A program made the position numbers and the translations under genes. This document shows, piece by piece, positions 50,235 to 61,162 of a stretch of 64,000 nt of DNA (its first letter is position 1; the number at the start of each line of letters is the position of its first letter). The notes beneath the pieces were generated by a model. That model did not search any database and was not told the origin of the DNA. It saw nothing but the letters and a program-made list of their open reading frames with translations. Source of the DNA: Phaeospirillum tilakii (GTDB lineage: Bacteria; Pseudomonadota; Alphaproteobacteria; Rhodospirillales; Magnetospirillaceae); assembly GCF_042683125.1 (NCBI RefSeq), contig NZ_JBHUIY010000011.1, forward strand, positions 41,830 through 105,829. Reading direction: 5' to 3'.

Positions 50235-51133
50235 GTCCCGCGCCGCCAGCGGTGCGAGCACAGCAGCCCGGCGGCGATCGCGGCGATGCCGGCGGCGTGG
50301 TAGGGCTGCGGCCGTTCGCCCAGCAGCAGCATCGACAGCAGCACCCCGTAGACCGGCATCAGATGGATGCTGAGCCCGGCCAGCGCCGGCCCGAACCGCT
50401 GCACCGCGTGGGCGTAGAGCAGGTAGGCCAGCACCGAGGGGAACAGCCCGACATAGAACAGGGCGGCCAGGGTGGTGGTGTTCCAGTGCGTCGCCCCGCC
50501 GCCGATCTGCTCGGCCAGCAGGAACGGCAGCAGTTCGACCAGCGCCACCACGATCTGCACCCCCATCAGCCCGATCCGGTCGAGGTCGGCGGGCAACTGG
50601 CGCAGCCACAGGGTATAAAGCGCCCAGCACAGCATCGCCGTCAGCACGATCGCGTCGCCCGGCACCAGGGTCAGGCTGCCCCATTCGGTCCAGTGCCCCT
50701 GCAACACCAGGGTCAGCGCCCCGGCCAGGGACAGCGCCAGCCCGATCCGCTGCCCGGCCTGGAGCTTCTGGCGGTAGAGCAGGGCGCCGAGCAGCACGAT
50801 CAGCAGCGGGATCAGGGTGTTGAGCAGCAGGCCGTTGGTCGCGGTGGTGGTGCGCAGGCCGAGATAGACCAGCGAGTTGAAGGCAGCGACCCCGACCGTC
50901 GCCACCCCCAGCACCCGCCAGCGCAGCGCCCAATAGCGCGGCCAGTCGCGCCGCATCGGCCCGAGCGCGAACGGCAGCAGGCAGAGCAGCGCGATCACCC
51001 AGCGCCCGAACGACAGCATCATCGGATCGATCTCGCCGCGCACCGCCCGGCCGACGATGAAATTGCCGGCCCACAGCAGGGGCGGCAGCAGCAGTGCGGC
51101 CAGCGCCATAATTCGGGGGGTGGCTGGTGGCAT
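50216..51133 (-). CDS. EamA/DMT-family transporter
   Basis: The product has 305 residues and ten predicted membrane helices arranged as two EamA repeats (LWAGNFIVGRAVRGEIDP in the first, LCWALYTLWLRQLP in the second). The GLRTTTATNGLLLNTLIP segment is typical of the drug/metabolite exporters of this superfamily. Substrate is unknown; amino-acid or small-metabolite efflux is common. Transcription is convergent with the lipoprotein gene. The start is not supported by a strong ribosome-binding site. Confidence 0.87.
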   Translation of the reverse strand: MPPATPRIMALAALLLPPLLWAGNFIVGRAVRGEIDPMMLSFGRWVIALLCLLPFALGPMRRDWPRYWALRWRVLGVATVGVAAFNSLVYLGLRTTTATNGLLLNTLIPLLIVLLGALLYRQKLQAGQRIGLALSLAGALTLVLQGHWTEWGSLTLVPGDAIVLTAMLCWALYTLWLRQLPADLDRIGLMGVQIVVALVELLPFLLAEQIGGGATHWNTTTLAALFYVGLFPSVLAYLLYAHAVQRFGPALAGLSIHLMPVYGVLLSMLLLGERPQPYHAAGIAAIAAGLLCSHRWRRGTQGGGG

Positions 51134-51205
51134 CGGCGGAACACCTCGCGGGCGGTATCGTGGTGTTCTTTTATAGGCTCATTTCGGTCTGGCAAAGGCC
51201 GCAGG

Positions 51206-51315
51206 ATTGGGCTTTCGCCCAAACCCAACCGGGGCGATGCCCCGGACCCCCTTGATTTTCAAAAATAAGGGGGGGTCGGGGGCTTCCCCCGAGCGGGTGC
51301 GGGCGGCAGCCCGCC
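51206..51315. repeat. Family-2 palindromic repeat (full copy)
   Basis: This full element has TTGGGCTTTCGCCCAA, CCGGGGCGATGCCCCGG, an A/T-rich middle and a GCGGGCGGCAGCCCGC hairpin. It is close to the reverse complement of the element at 22345. It separates the EamA gene from murI. Confidence 0.82.
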
Positions 51316-51383
51316 ATTGCCGGGGGTTGCCTGGGCCCGGTCGCGCCGGATATGAAAGGCGCGGTCATTGCCAGGAGCCCCCC

Positions 51384-52208
51384 ATGGACGATCTGTCGCC
51401 TCTGCCGATCGGGATCTTTGATTCCGGGGTCGGCGGCCTGACCGTGCTGAAGGCGGTGCGCGACCGGCTGCCGCGCGAATCCCTGATCTATCTCGGCGAC
51501 ACCGCCCGGCTGCCCTACGGCACCAAGAGCGCCCAGACCGTCGCCGCTTATGCCCTCGAAGCCTCGCGCCGGCTGGTGTCCTACGGCATCAAGCTGCTGC
51601 TGGTCGCCGACAACACCTCCTCCGCCCATGCCCTTGATGCGCTCAGGGCCGAATTCCCCGGCCTGCCGGTGGTCGGGGTGGTCGAGCCCGGCGCCGCCGC
51701 CGCCGCCGCCGCCTCGGCGCGCGGCCGCATCGTCGTCGCCGCCAGCGAAAGCACGGTCCAGGCCGGGGTCTATCCCCGCGCCATCCTCCATTCCCGCCCC
51801 AATGCCCGGGTCACCGCGCTGCCCTGTCCGCTGTTCGTGGCGATGGTCGAGGAAGGGCTGACCGAGGGGCCGATCGCCGAGCAGATCGCCCGCCATTATC
51901 TCGATCCGCTGTTCACCGGCCCCGACGCCGCCGATTGCCTGCTGTCGGGCTGCACCCATTTCCCGGCGCTGGCGCCGTTGTTCCACCGCCTGCTCGGGCC
52001 CGAGGTGGCGGTGGTCGATTCCGCCACCACCACCGCGATGGTGGTCGAGGATCTGCTGGCGCTACGCCATCTCGCCAATCGCGGCGATGGTCCCGTCACC
52101 CTGCGCACCCTCGTCACCGACGCTCCCGAACGCTTCGCCCGGGTCGCCCGGGTGTTCGTGCCCTGGACGATCGACCCGGCCGAGGTCGAACTGGTCGATC
52201 TGGGCTGA
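51384..52208 (+). CDS. murI: Glutamate racemase-like protein with altered first catalytic site
   Basis: The product has 274 residues, the usual MurI length. The family motifs IFDSGVGGLTVL, YLGDTARLPYGTK and LSGCTHFPAL (Cys190) are present. The first catalytic motif, normally ACNTAS, reads ADNTSS, so Asp76 (codon GAC) replaces the first active-site Cys. Glutamate racemases need both Cys to interconvert L- and D-Glu, so activity may be one-sided, altered, or supplied by another protein. There is no frameshift or other sign of decay. It lies upstream of recQ, 32 bp away. Confidence 0.85.
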   Translation: MDDLSPLPIGIFDSGVGGLTVLKAVRDRLPRESLIYLGDTARLPYGTKSAQTVAAYALEASRRLVSYGIKLLLVADNTSSAHALDALRAEFPGLPVVGVVEPGAAAAAAASARGRIVVAASESTVQAGVYPRAILHSRPNARVTALPCPLFVAMVEEGLTEGPIAEQIARHYLDPLFTGPDAADCLLSGCTHFPALAPLFHRLLGPEVAVVDSATTTAMVVEDLLALRHLANRGDGPVTLRTLVTDAPERFARVARVFVPWTIDPAEVELVDLG

Positions 52209-52240
52209 TCCACGATGCGCCGCCGTCCAGGAGTGCCGTC

Positions 52241-54070
52241 ATGATGGAAGGGGCCGCCGGCGCGGTCGATCTCGAACCGGCGCGGCGGCTGCTGCGCTCG
52301 GTGTTCGGCTTCGACGCCTTCCGCGCCCGCCAGGAAGAGATCGTCGCCGCCATCCTCGCCGGCCGCGATGTGCTGGCGATCCTGCCCACCGGCAGCGGCA
52401 AGTCGCTGTGCTACCAGCTGCCGGCGCTGCTTAACGGCGGGCTGACCGTGGTGGTGTCGCCGCTGATCGCCCTGATGCGCGATCAGGTCGCCCAGCTCGA
52501 CGCCCTCGGCATTCCCGCCGCCAGCCTCAATTCCAGCACCAGCCCCGACGAGGGCCGTCGCATCCGCCGCGCCCTGGCCGACGGCGCGTTGCGGCTGCTC
52601 TATGTCGCGCCGGAACGGCTGGTCCGCCCCGACACCATCGACCTGCTGCGCCGCTCTGGCCTGCGCACCCTGGCGGTGGACGAGGCCCATTGCGTCTCGC
52701 AGTGGGGCCACGATTTCCGCCCGGAATATCTCGCCCTGCGCGAGGTGTGCGACCAGCTCGACGGGGTGCAGATCGTCGCCTTCACCGCCACCGCCGACGC
52801 CGCCACCCGCGCCGACATCGCCCAGCGCCTGTTCGCCGCCCCGCCGACTCTGTTCATCGCCGGGTTCGACCGCCCCAACCTGCATCTGGCGATGCGGCCG
52901 AAGGGCGGCGGGCTCAAGCCGATGGTCGATTTCGTCCTCGCCCATGCGGGCGACAGCGGGGTGATCTATTGCGGCACCCGCGCCCGCACCGAGGAGGTGG
53001 CCGAGCTGCTGGTGTCGCGCGGAGTCGCCGCGCTGGCCTACCATGCCGGGCTCGATCAGGCGACCCGCTCCGAGCGTCAGGACCGCTTCCTTCAGGAGGA
53101 CGGGGTGGTGATGGTCGCCACCGTCGCGTTCGGGATGGGGATCGACAAGCCCGACGTCCGCTTCGTCGGCCATACCGACATGCCGAAGAGCATCGAGGCC
53201 TATTACCAGGAGATCGGCCGCGCCGGCCGCGACGGGCTGCCGGCCGACACCCTGACCCTCTACGGTTTCGACGATCTGCGCCTGCGCCGGGGCCAGATCG
53301 AGAGCAGCCAAGCCTCCGACGAACAGAAACGGGTCGAGCATCGCCGGCTCGACGCCCTGCTGGCGCTGTGCGAGGCGCCGCGCTGCCGTCGCCAGACCCT
53401 GCTGGCCTATTTCGGCGAGACCCGGACCGAGCCCTGCGGCCATTGCGATCTGTGCCAGACCGGAGTCGCGGTCTATGACGGCACCGTCGATGCCCAGAAG
53501 CTGATGTCGGCGATCCTGCGCACCGGCCAGCGTTTCGCCACCGAGCATCTGGTCAACATCCTGGTCGGCACCGAAACCGACGCGGTGCGGCAGTGGAACC
53601 ACCAAAGCCTGCCGACCTTCGGCGTCGGCGCCGACCGCACCCGCGAGCAATGGCGCTCGATCGTCCGCCAGATCTACGCCGCCGGGCTGATCGTGCCCGA
53701 CATGGTCGAATGGGGCCGCTGGTCGCTGACCCCGGTCGGGCGCGAGGTGCTGCACGGCCGCGCCCGGGTCGAACTGCGCGCCACCGCGCTGACCCCGCAG
53801 ACCGGCCGCAAGCGCGCCGCCGCGCCGCCGCCGGCCGCCGCCGCCAACGCCGATCCGACCCTGCTCGCCGCCTTGAAGGCGCTGCGCTCCCGCCTCGCCG
53901 CCGAGGAGAAGGTGCCGGCCTATGTGGTGTTCCCCGATCGCACCCTGATCGAGATGGCCGCCCATCGCCCGGCCAGCCTCGCCGCGCTGGGCGAGATCCA
54001 CGGCGTCGGCGAGCGCAAGCTGGCCCGCTTCGGGCAGGCGTTTCTTGAGGTGATCCGGGAACAAAAATAA
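52241..54070 (+). CDS. recQ: ATP-dependent DNA helicase RecQ
   Basis: The product has 609 residues. Helicase motifs are intact: Walker A LPTGSGKS, DEAHCVSQWGHDFRPEY (motif II plus RecQ loop), FTATAD, and YYQEIGRAGRDGLP in motif VI. The RecQ-Ct zinc region (CEAPRCRR and CGHCDLC), winged helix, and a C-terminal HRDC domain (RTLIEMAAHRPASLAALGEI-like) follow. It unwinds recombination intermediates and supports RecF-pathway repair. Start ATG 52241 follows AGGAG. Confidence 0.95.
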   Translation: MMEGAAGAVDLEPARRLLRSVFGFDAFRARQEEIVAAILAGRDVLAILPTGSGKSLCYQLPALLNGGLTVVVSPLIALMRDQVAQLDALGIPAASLNSSTSPDEGRRIRRALADGALRLLYVAPERLVRPDTIDLLRRSGLRTLAVDEAHCVSQWGHDFRPEYLALREVCDQLDGVQIVAFTATADAATRADIAQRLFAAPPTLFIAGFDRPNLHLAMRPKGGGLKPMVDFVLAHAGDSGVIYCGTRARTEEVAELLVSRGVAALAYHAGLDQATRSERQDRFLQEDGVVMVATVAFGMGIDKPDVRFVGHTDMPKSIEAYYQEIGRAGRDGLPADTLTLYGFDDLRLRRGQIESSQASDEQKRVEHRRLDALLALCEAPRCRRQTLLAYFGETRTEPCGHCDLCQTGVAVYDGTVDAQKLMSAILRTGQRFATEHLVNILVGTETDAVRQWNHQSLPTFGVGADRTREQWRSIVRQIYAAGLIVPDMVEWGRWSLTPVGREVLHGRARVELRATALTPQTGRKRAAAPPPAAAANADPTLLAALKALRSRLAAEEKVPAYVVFPDRTLIEMAAHRPASLAALGEIHGVGERKLARFGQAFLEVIREQK

Positions 54071-54125
54071 CGCGGGCTCTGCCCGCACCCGGAAGGCAGC
54101 CAGCGGCTCCTGGACCTGCTTCGGT

Positions 54126-54470
54126 CTATTCCGTCATCTCGACCCAGCCGTTGCGGGCGAAACAGCCGCGCGTCACCTGCTCGCGCAGCGGCGCATTGGT
54201 GTCCTCCTGCTGCCAGGTCGGCGGGGTGACCCGTTCATAGGTGCTACAGGAGCGGCCCTTCTTGTCGCAATTGGTCGAGCTGTAGGAACTGCCGGGTTGC
54301 AGACGGTAGGTCAGGGCGACCGGCACCTGACGCGAGGCTTCGAGCAGACAGGCGGCCTTGACCTGTTCCCACTCGGAGGGGGTGGCGCCGGGCTTGACCC
54401 AATAGGTTCGGACACAGCCCGACAGCGCCGTCGCGACCGCCAGGACGGCCAAGCTTGCTCCCACTCTCAC
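54126..54470 (-). CDS. Small Cys-rich lipoprotein
   Basis: The product has 114 residues from a GTG start at 54470, preceded by GGGAG. A signal peptide with lipobox ALSGC gives a lipidated Cys near residue 19. The mature part has four further Cys in pairs (AACLLEAS, NCDKKGRSCS, and RGCFARN), which could form disulphides. It ends VEMTE. I do not recognise a family. It stands between convergent recQ and the metF operon. Confidence 0.7.
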   Translation of the reverse strand: MRVGASLAVLAVATALSGCVRTYWVKPGATPSEWEQVKAACLLEASRQVPVALTYRLQPGSSYSSTNCDKKGRSCSTYERVTPPTWQQEDTNAPLREQVTRGCFARNGWVEMTE

Positions 54471-54521
54471 CCGCGCCCGCTCCCTCTGGTTCCGCGCAGC
54501 AGGATAGCCCGGATTCCTCAA

Positions 54522-54568
54522 GGGTTCCAAGGGCCTTTCGGCCCTTGGCGGGTGTGGGCGGCGCCCAC
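54522..54568. repeat. Family-1 palindromic repeat
   Basis: A copy of the CCAAGGGCC/GGCCCTTGG unit with a GTGGGCGGCGCCCAC hairpin. It lies just past the metF stop on the minus strand and could terminate the metF operon. Confidence 0.82.
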
Positions 54569-54578
54569 CCAAGCGCCG

Positions 54579-55475
54579 TCAGGCGCTCTTGGGCCGCACC
54601 CCCAGGATGTGGCAGATCGCGTAGACCAGATCGGCGCGGTTGAGGGTGTAGAAGTGGAAATCCTCGATCCCGTTGGCGGAGAGGATGCGGCATTGCTGGG
54701 CGGCGACGGTGGCGGCGACGAGGCGGCGGGTTTCCGGGTCGTCGTCGAGTCCCTCGAACAGGTCGGCCATCCAGCCCGGCACCGAGGTGCCGCAGGCGTC
54801 GGAGAAGCGTTTGACCTGGGCGAAATTGGTCACCGGCAGGATGCCCGGCAGGATCGGCGCGGTGATGCCGGCGGCGGCGCAGCGGTCGCGGAAGGCGAGG
54901 AACAGCGCCGGGTCGAAGAAATACTGGCTGATCGCCCGGGTGGCGCCGGCGTCGAGCTTGCGCTTGAGATTGTCGATGTCGAACGCTGCCGAGGGGGCAT
55001 CGGGATGGGTCTCGGGATAGGCCGCGACCGAGATCTCGAAATCGGCGATCCGCTTCAGGCCCTCGACCAGATCGACCGCGTAGGCATAGCCCTGCGGATG
55101 GGGCACATAGGTGCCGCGGTCCGGGCTGTCGCCGCGCAGGGCGACGATGTGGCGGATCCCCTCGTCCCAGTAGCGCCGGGCGATGTCGTCGATCTCGCCG
55201 CGCGAATGGCCGGCGCAGGTCAGATGGGCGGCCGGGCGCAACGCGGTGTCGCGGGCGATCCGGCTGACGATCTCGTGGGTGCGGTCGCGGGTGCCGCCGC
55301 CGGCGCCATAGGTCACCGAGACGAAATCCGGCGCCAGCGGTTCCAGCCGCCGCACCGCCTCCCACAGCGCCTCCTCCATCTTGTCGGTCTTGGGCGGGAA
55401 GAATTCGAACGAGACGCGGACCGGGCGGCGCACCGCGGCGGCGATCGGCAGTTCAAGAGACGGGACGGGGCTCAC
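54579..55475 (-). CDS. metF: 5,10-Methylenetetrahydrofolate reductase
   Basis: The product has 298 residues. The FAD-dependent TIM-barrel signatures are present: VSFEFFPPKT near the start, VTYGAGGGTRDRT, ALRGDSPDRG, and FDPALFLAFRDRC. It reduces methylene-THF to methyl-THF for methionine synthesis. The GTG at 55475 (7 bp after CAGGAG) is the best start; TTG 55481 lies in frame upstream. It overlaps the ArsR-methyltransferase gene by 23 bp, so they are coupled and both belong to the methionine/SAM cycle. Confidence 0.94.
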   Translation of the reverse strand: MSPVPSLELPIAAAVRRPVRVSFEFFPPKTDKMEEALWEAVRRLEPLAPDFVSVTYGAGGGTRDRTHEIVSRIARDTALRPAAHLTCAGHSRGEIDDIARRYWDEGIRHIVALRGDSPDRGTYVPHPQGYAYAVDLVEGLKRIADFEISVAAYPETHPDAPSAAFDIDNLKRKLDAGATRAISQYFFDPALFLAFRDRCAAAGITAPILPGILPVTNFAQVKRFSDACGTSVPGWMADLFEGLDDDPETRRLVAATVAAQQCRILSANGIEDFHFYTLNRADLVYAICHILGVRPKSA

Positions 55476-56445
55476 GCGCAAACTCCTGTTGATCGCGAGG
55501 GGCGGAAAGGGGCGGGGCGGCCGGGCGGGTGGCGGTCCACACCACCACCGTCAGCGGGCCGCCCGGCAGGCGGGTGATCGGGCCGGGGGTCAGGCCGGCG
55601 CTCTCCAGCCAGGCCGCGACCTCGCCATCGGCGAAGCCGAGGCGGCGGTGGGCGTGGCGGTCGCGCAGGATTTCCTGGTCGTGCGGGGCGAAATCGACGA
55701 TCGCCACCAGCCCGCCCGGGGCGAGGATCCGCGCCGCCTCGGCCACCACCCGGGCCGGCTCGGCGGCGAAATGCAGCACCTGATGGATCGTCACCGCGTC
55801 GGCGGCGGCCTCGGCCAGCGGCAGCCGGGTGATGTCGCCCTGGCGCACGGTGCAGTGGCTGAGCCCGGCGCGGTCGAGATTGGCGCGGGCCACCGCCAGC
55901 ATCTCGCGCGACAGGTCGAAGCCGATGGCGTGTTCGACCCGGGGGCCGAACAGTTCCAGCAGCCGGCCGGTGCCGGTGCCGAGATCGACCAGGGTGGCGG
56001 GGGCGCGATCGGCGAAGACCGCGAGCAGGGCGGCCTCGACCTCGGCCTCGTCGATCTGGAGCGAGCGGATCCGGTCCCAGCGGGCGGCGTTGGCGCTGAA
56101 ATAACGCTGGGCCTTCTCGGCGCGGTCGGCCCGCACCGCGTCGAGCCGTTCGCGGTCGAGCAGCAGGGTGGGATCGCCCGGCGGCAGCAGGCCGAGCAGG
56201 GCGCGGGCCAGCGCCGCGCCCGGGCCCTGGGCGGCGAGGCGGTGGAACACCCAGGCCCCCTCGGGGAAGCGGTCGGCCAGCCCGGCCTCGCACAGCAGCT
56301 TGAGGTGGCGCGACACCCGCGGCTGGCTCTGGCCGAGAATCCGGGTCAGTTCGGTGACGGTCAGGTCGCCTTCCGCCAGCAGATGCAGCAGGCGCAGCCG
56401 GGTCGGCTCGGCGGCGGCACGCAAACCGGTCAACAGCGTTTCCAC
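55453..56445 (-). CDS. ArsR-type regulator fused to a SAM-dependent methyltransferase
   Basis: The product has 330 residues. Residues 1-85 form a winged-helix ArsR domain (EPTRLRLLHLLAEGDLTVTEL, GQSQPRVSRHLKLL). The rest is a class I methyltransferase with LVDLGTGTGRLLELFG and DAVTIHQVLHFA. Alphaproteobacterial ArsR-methyltransferase proteins beside metF are known SAM-cycle regulators (SahR-like, as I recall). The GTG at 56445 has GGGGAG five bases upstream. A palindrome-like site at 56468-56485 immediately upstream suggests autoregulation of the operon. Whether the methyltransferase part is catalytic or a SAM/SAH sensor is unknown. Confidence 0.85.
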   Translation of the reverse strand: METLLTGLRAAAEPTRLRLLHLLAEGDLTVTELTRILGQSQPRVSRHLKLLCEAGLADRFPEGAWVFHRLAAQGPGAALARALLGLLPPGDPTLLLDRERLDAVRADRAEKAQRYFSANAARWDRIRSLQIDEAEVEAALLAVFADRAPATLVDLGTGTGRLLELFGPRVEHAIGFDLSREMLAVARANLDRAGLSHCTVRQGDITRLPLAEAAADAVTIHQVLHFAAEPARVVAEAARILAPGGLVAIVDFAPHDQEILRDRHAHRRLGFADGEVAAWLESAGLTPGPITRLPGGPLTVVVWTATRPAAPPLSAPRDQQEFAREPRPVS

Positions 56446-56467
56446 CGCCTCTCCCCATGCAGAAACA

Positions 56468-56485
56468 TATAAACATGTCTTTATA
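56468..56485. promoter_or_regulatory. Palindrome-like operator upstream of the ArsR-metF operon
   Basis: The site TATAAACATGTCTTTATA lies just before the ArsR-methyltransferase start, in a small AT-rich pocket. It resembles the CATAAAGATATCTTTATG-type site I recall for SahR-like regulators, matching at 14 of 18 positions. Position and likeness suggest autoregulation; the recalled consensus needs checking. Confidence 0.5.
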
Positions 56486-56622
56486 CGAACCGGCCGCCGC
56501 CGTCCAGCGCCGATGGCGCGGAACGATCGTCTGCCGCATTCTTGTGCTGGCGGCGTTATGCGCCCATATCTGGGGCAGGGAAGCCATTCCCACCCCGTTC
56601 GCCACCGTCGAGGTCGTCGCCC

Positions 56623-56820
56623 ATGAGTGAGATCGAAACCCTGAAGGCCGAAATCCGCGTCTTGTCCAGCCAGGCCACCCAGGCCAAGATGGATCTGCAC
56701 GATCTGTCCGAGGAACTGCCGATCGGCTGGGAACGCATTCCCGAGGTCGCGGCCCACTGCCATCAGCTCTATGCCAAGCTGGCCGAGGCCCGCCGCCGCC
56801 TCGCCCAGGTTCCGGCCTAA
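56623..56820 (+). CDS. CCE_0567-family small metalloprotein (nif-associated)
   Basis: The product has 65 residues, all helical: SEIETLKAEIRVLSSQATQA followed by KMDLHDLSEELPIGWERIPEV. This is the DUF683/CCE_0567 family, a two-helix protein with conserved acidic and His positions, usually encoded among nif genes. No other nif gene is present here, so its role in this location is unclear. The start is ATG 56623. Confidence 0.85.
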   Translation: MSEIETLKAEIRVLSSQATQAKMDLHDLSEELPIGWERIPEVAAHCHQLYAKLAEARRRLAQVPA

Positions 56821-57024
56821 GGCCCGCTTTTCCCCGCCGGGCCGGGCGATCCGCCGGCCCGGCGGGCTCCCTCCGGTCGGCGCGTCCGTGCCCATTGTGG
56901 CGGCGGTGGCTACACTCATCGCTGGTCATTTCTTTTGCAAAAGAGCATGATCACGGCTCAAACTTCCGTCCATTCCGGGCGGGGGGGATGGTTTTCGTCT
57001 GAACTGAAGGGCGTGGGAGCGACC

Positions 57025-59688
<2,664 letters not shown>

Positions 59689-59718
59689 GGTCCAGCCGGG
59701 ACGATGTGAAGAAGGGGA

Positions 59719-59747
59719 GGGGGCGTCGCTTTGCGGCGCCCCCTTTT
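59719..59747 (+). terminator. Intrinsic terminator of ppdK
   Basis: Arms GGGGGCGTCG (59719-59728) and CGGCGCCCCC (59734-59743) form a 10-bp stem with one G-T pair. TTTT follows at 59744. It lies about 30 bp after the ppdK stop, a typical rho-independent terminator. Confidence 0.75.
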
Positions 59748-59749
59748 CC

Positions 59750-59795
59750 GTGGGCTCTGCCCACACCCGCCAAGGGCCGGAGGCCCTTGGAACCC
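59750..59795. repeat. Family-1 palindromic repeat (inverted orientation)
   Basis: This copy is in inverted orientation: a GTGGGCTCTGCCCAC hairpin is followed by CCAAGGGCC/GGCCCTTGG. It lies between the ppdK terminator and the MFS transporter start. Confidence 0.82.
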
Positions 59796-59816
59796 GTCGC
59801 GAAGGGGAGGGGAGCG

Positions 59817-61079
59817 ATGGACGCGCCGGAGGTGGCCGCGACCTATGCCAAGGTCGATCGGCGGATCATTCCGTTTCTGTTTCTCTGCTACATCCTGGCC
59901 TATCTCGACCGGGTCAATATCGGTTTCGCCAAATTGCAGATGGCCCAGGATCTGGCCCTCGGCGATGCCGCCTTCGCGCTCGGGGCGGGGATCTTCTTTC
60001 TCGGCTATTTCTGTTTCGAGGTGCCCAGCAACCTGCTGCTGCGCCGGTTCGGGGCCCGGCGCTGGATCGCCCGGATCATGGTCAGTTGGGGGCTGGTATC
60101 CGCCGCCACCCTGTTCGTCACCAACGAGGCCGAGTTCTACGCGATGCGCTTCATCCTCGGGCTGACCGAGGCCGGGTTCTTTCCCGGGGTGATCTATTAT
60201 CTGACCCTGTGGTATCCGTCCGAGCGGCGGGCGACCCGGCTGTCCTGGTTCGTCTCGGCGGTGGCGCTGGCCGGGGTGATCGGCAATCCGCTGTCCGGGC
60301 TGATCATGGATCTGTGCTCCGGCCTCGGGGGCTTGGCCGGCTGGCAATGGCTGTTCCTGCTCGAAGGTCTGCCCTCGGTCGCGGTCGGGATCTGGGTGCT
60401 GTTCTATCTCGACAGCTCGATCGCCGAGGCCCGCTGGTTGAGCCCGGCCGAACGGGCGCTGCTGGCGGGGCGGATCGCCGCCGAGGAGCGGGACAAGCCC
60501 GCGACCCGGCTGAGCGACGCCTTCAAATGCGGCAAGGTCTATGCCCTCTGCGCGGTCTATTTCACCCTGACCCTGGGGCTGTACGGCATCGCCTTCTGGC
60601 TGCCGACCACCATCAAGGCGCTTGGCGTCAGCGGCTATCTCCAGATCGGGCTGGTCTCGGCCCTGCCTTATGGCGTGGCGGTGCTGGGGATGCTGTTGAT
60701 CTGCCGCCATTCCGACCGCACCGGCGAGCGGCGCTGGCATTACGCCTTCACCATGGGGCTGGGCGCGCTCGGGCTGGTGCTGAGCGGCCTGTGCGCCGAC
60801 CAGCCGGTGCTGGCGATCCTGTTCCTGTCGCTCGGCACCCTCGGCACCATCGGCGCGATGCCGCTGTTCTGGCCGATCCCTGCCGCCTTCCTCGGCGGCA
60901 CCGCCGCCGCCGCCGGGATCGGCATCATCAATTCGATCGGCAATCTCGGTGGCTATGTCGGCCCCAACCTGCCGATCTGGGCGCGCCGGTTCTCCGACTC
61001 GCCGCAAGTCGCGCTCGACCTGATCGCCCTGGCGCTGCTGGCCGGGGTGGCGCTATTGCTGGCGATCCCCCGGCGCTGA
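59817..61079 (+). CDS. MFS transporter, anion/cation symporter (ACS)-like
   Basis: The product has 420 residues with twelve predicted helices. FLFLCYILAYLDRVNIGFA is the start of the ACS (phthalate/tartrate/hexuronate) branch. GLTEAGFFPGVIYYLTLWYP and the RxxGER loop (HSDRTGERR) are also typical. Family members import organic anions with protons. The ATG at 59817 follows GGGGAGGGGAGCG. Substrate unknown. Confidence 0.87.
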   Translation: MDAPEVAATYAKVDRRIIPFLFLCYILAYLDRVNIGFAKLQMAQDLALGDAAFALGAGIFFLGYFCFEVPSNLLLRRFGARRWIARIMVSWGLVSAATLFVTNEAEFYAMRFILGLTEAGFFPGVIYYLTLWYPSERRATRLSWFVSAVALAGVIGNPLSGLIMDLCSGLGGLAGWQWLFLLEGLPSVAVGIWVLFYLDSSIAEARWLSPAERALLAGRIAAEERDKPATRLSDAFKCGKVYALCAVYFTLTLGLYGIAFWLPTTIKALGVSGYLQIGLVSALPYGVAVLGMLLICRHSDRTGERRWHYAFTMGLGALGLVLSGLCADQPVLAILFLSLGTLGTIGAMPLFWPIPAAFLGGTAAAAGIGIINSIGNLGGYVGPNLPIWARRFSDSPQVALDLIALALLAGVALLLAIPRR

Positions 61080-61080
61080 A

Positions 61081-61131
61081 AAAGAAGGGGGTCCGGGGCA
61101 TCGCCCCGGCCGGGTGCGGGCGGGAGCCCGC
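61081..61131. repeat. Family-2 palindromic repeat (half copy)
   Basis: A half copy of the family-2 element: GGGGGTCC, CCGGGGCATCGCCCCGG, then a GCGGGCGGGAGCCCGC hairpin. It begins at the stop of the ACS-type transporter gene, in the position of a terminator. Confidence 0.8.
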
Positions 61132-61162
61132 TTAACCTCACGGCAGACGCGGAGAACCATCG

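Noticed and set aside
51384..52208. murI as a pseudogene
   Set aside because: The frame is full length with other motifs intact, so one active-site change does not justify calling it broken.
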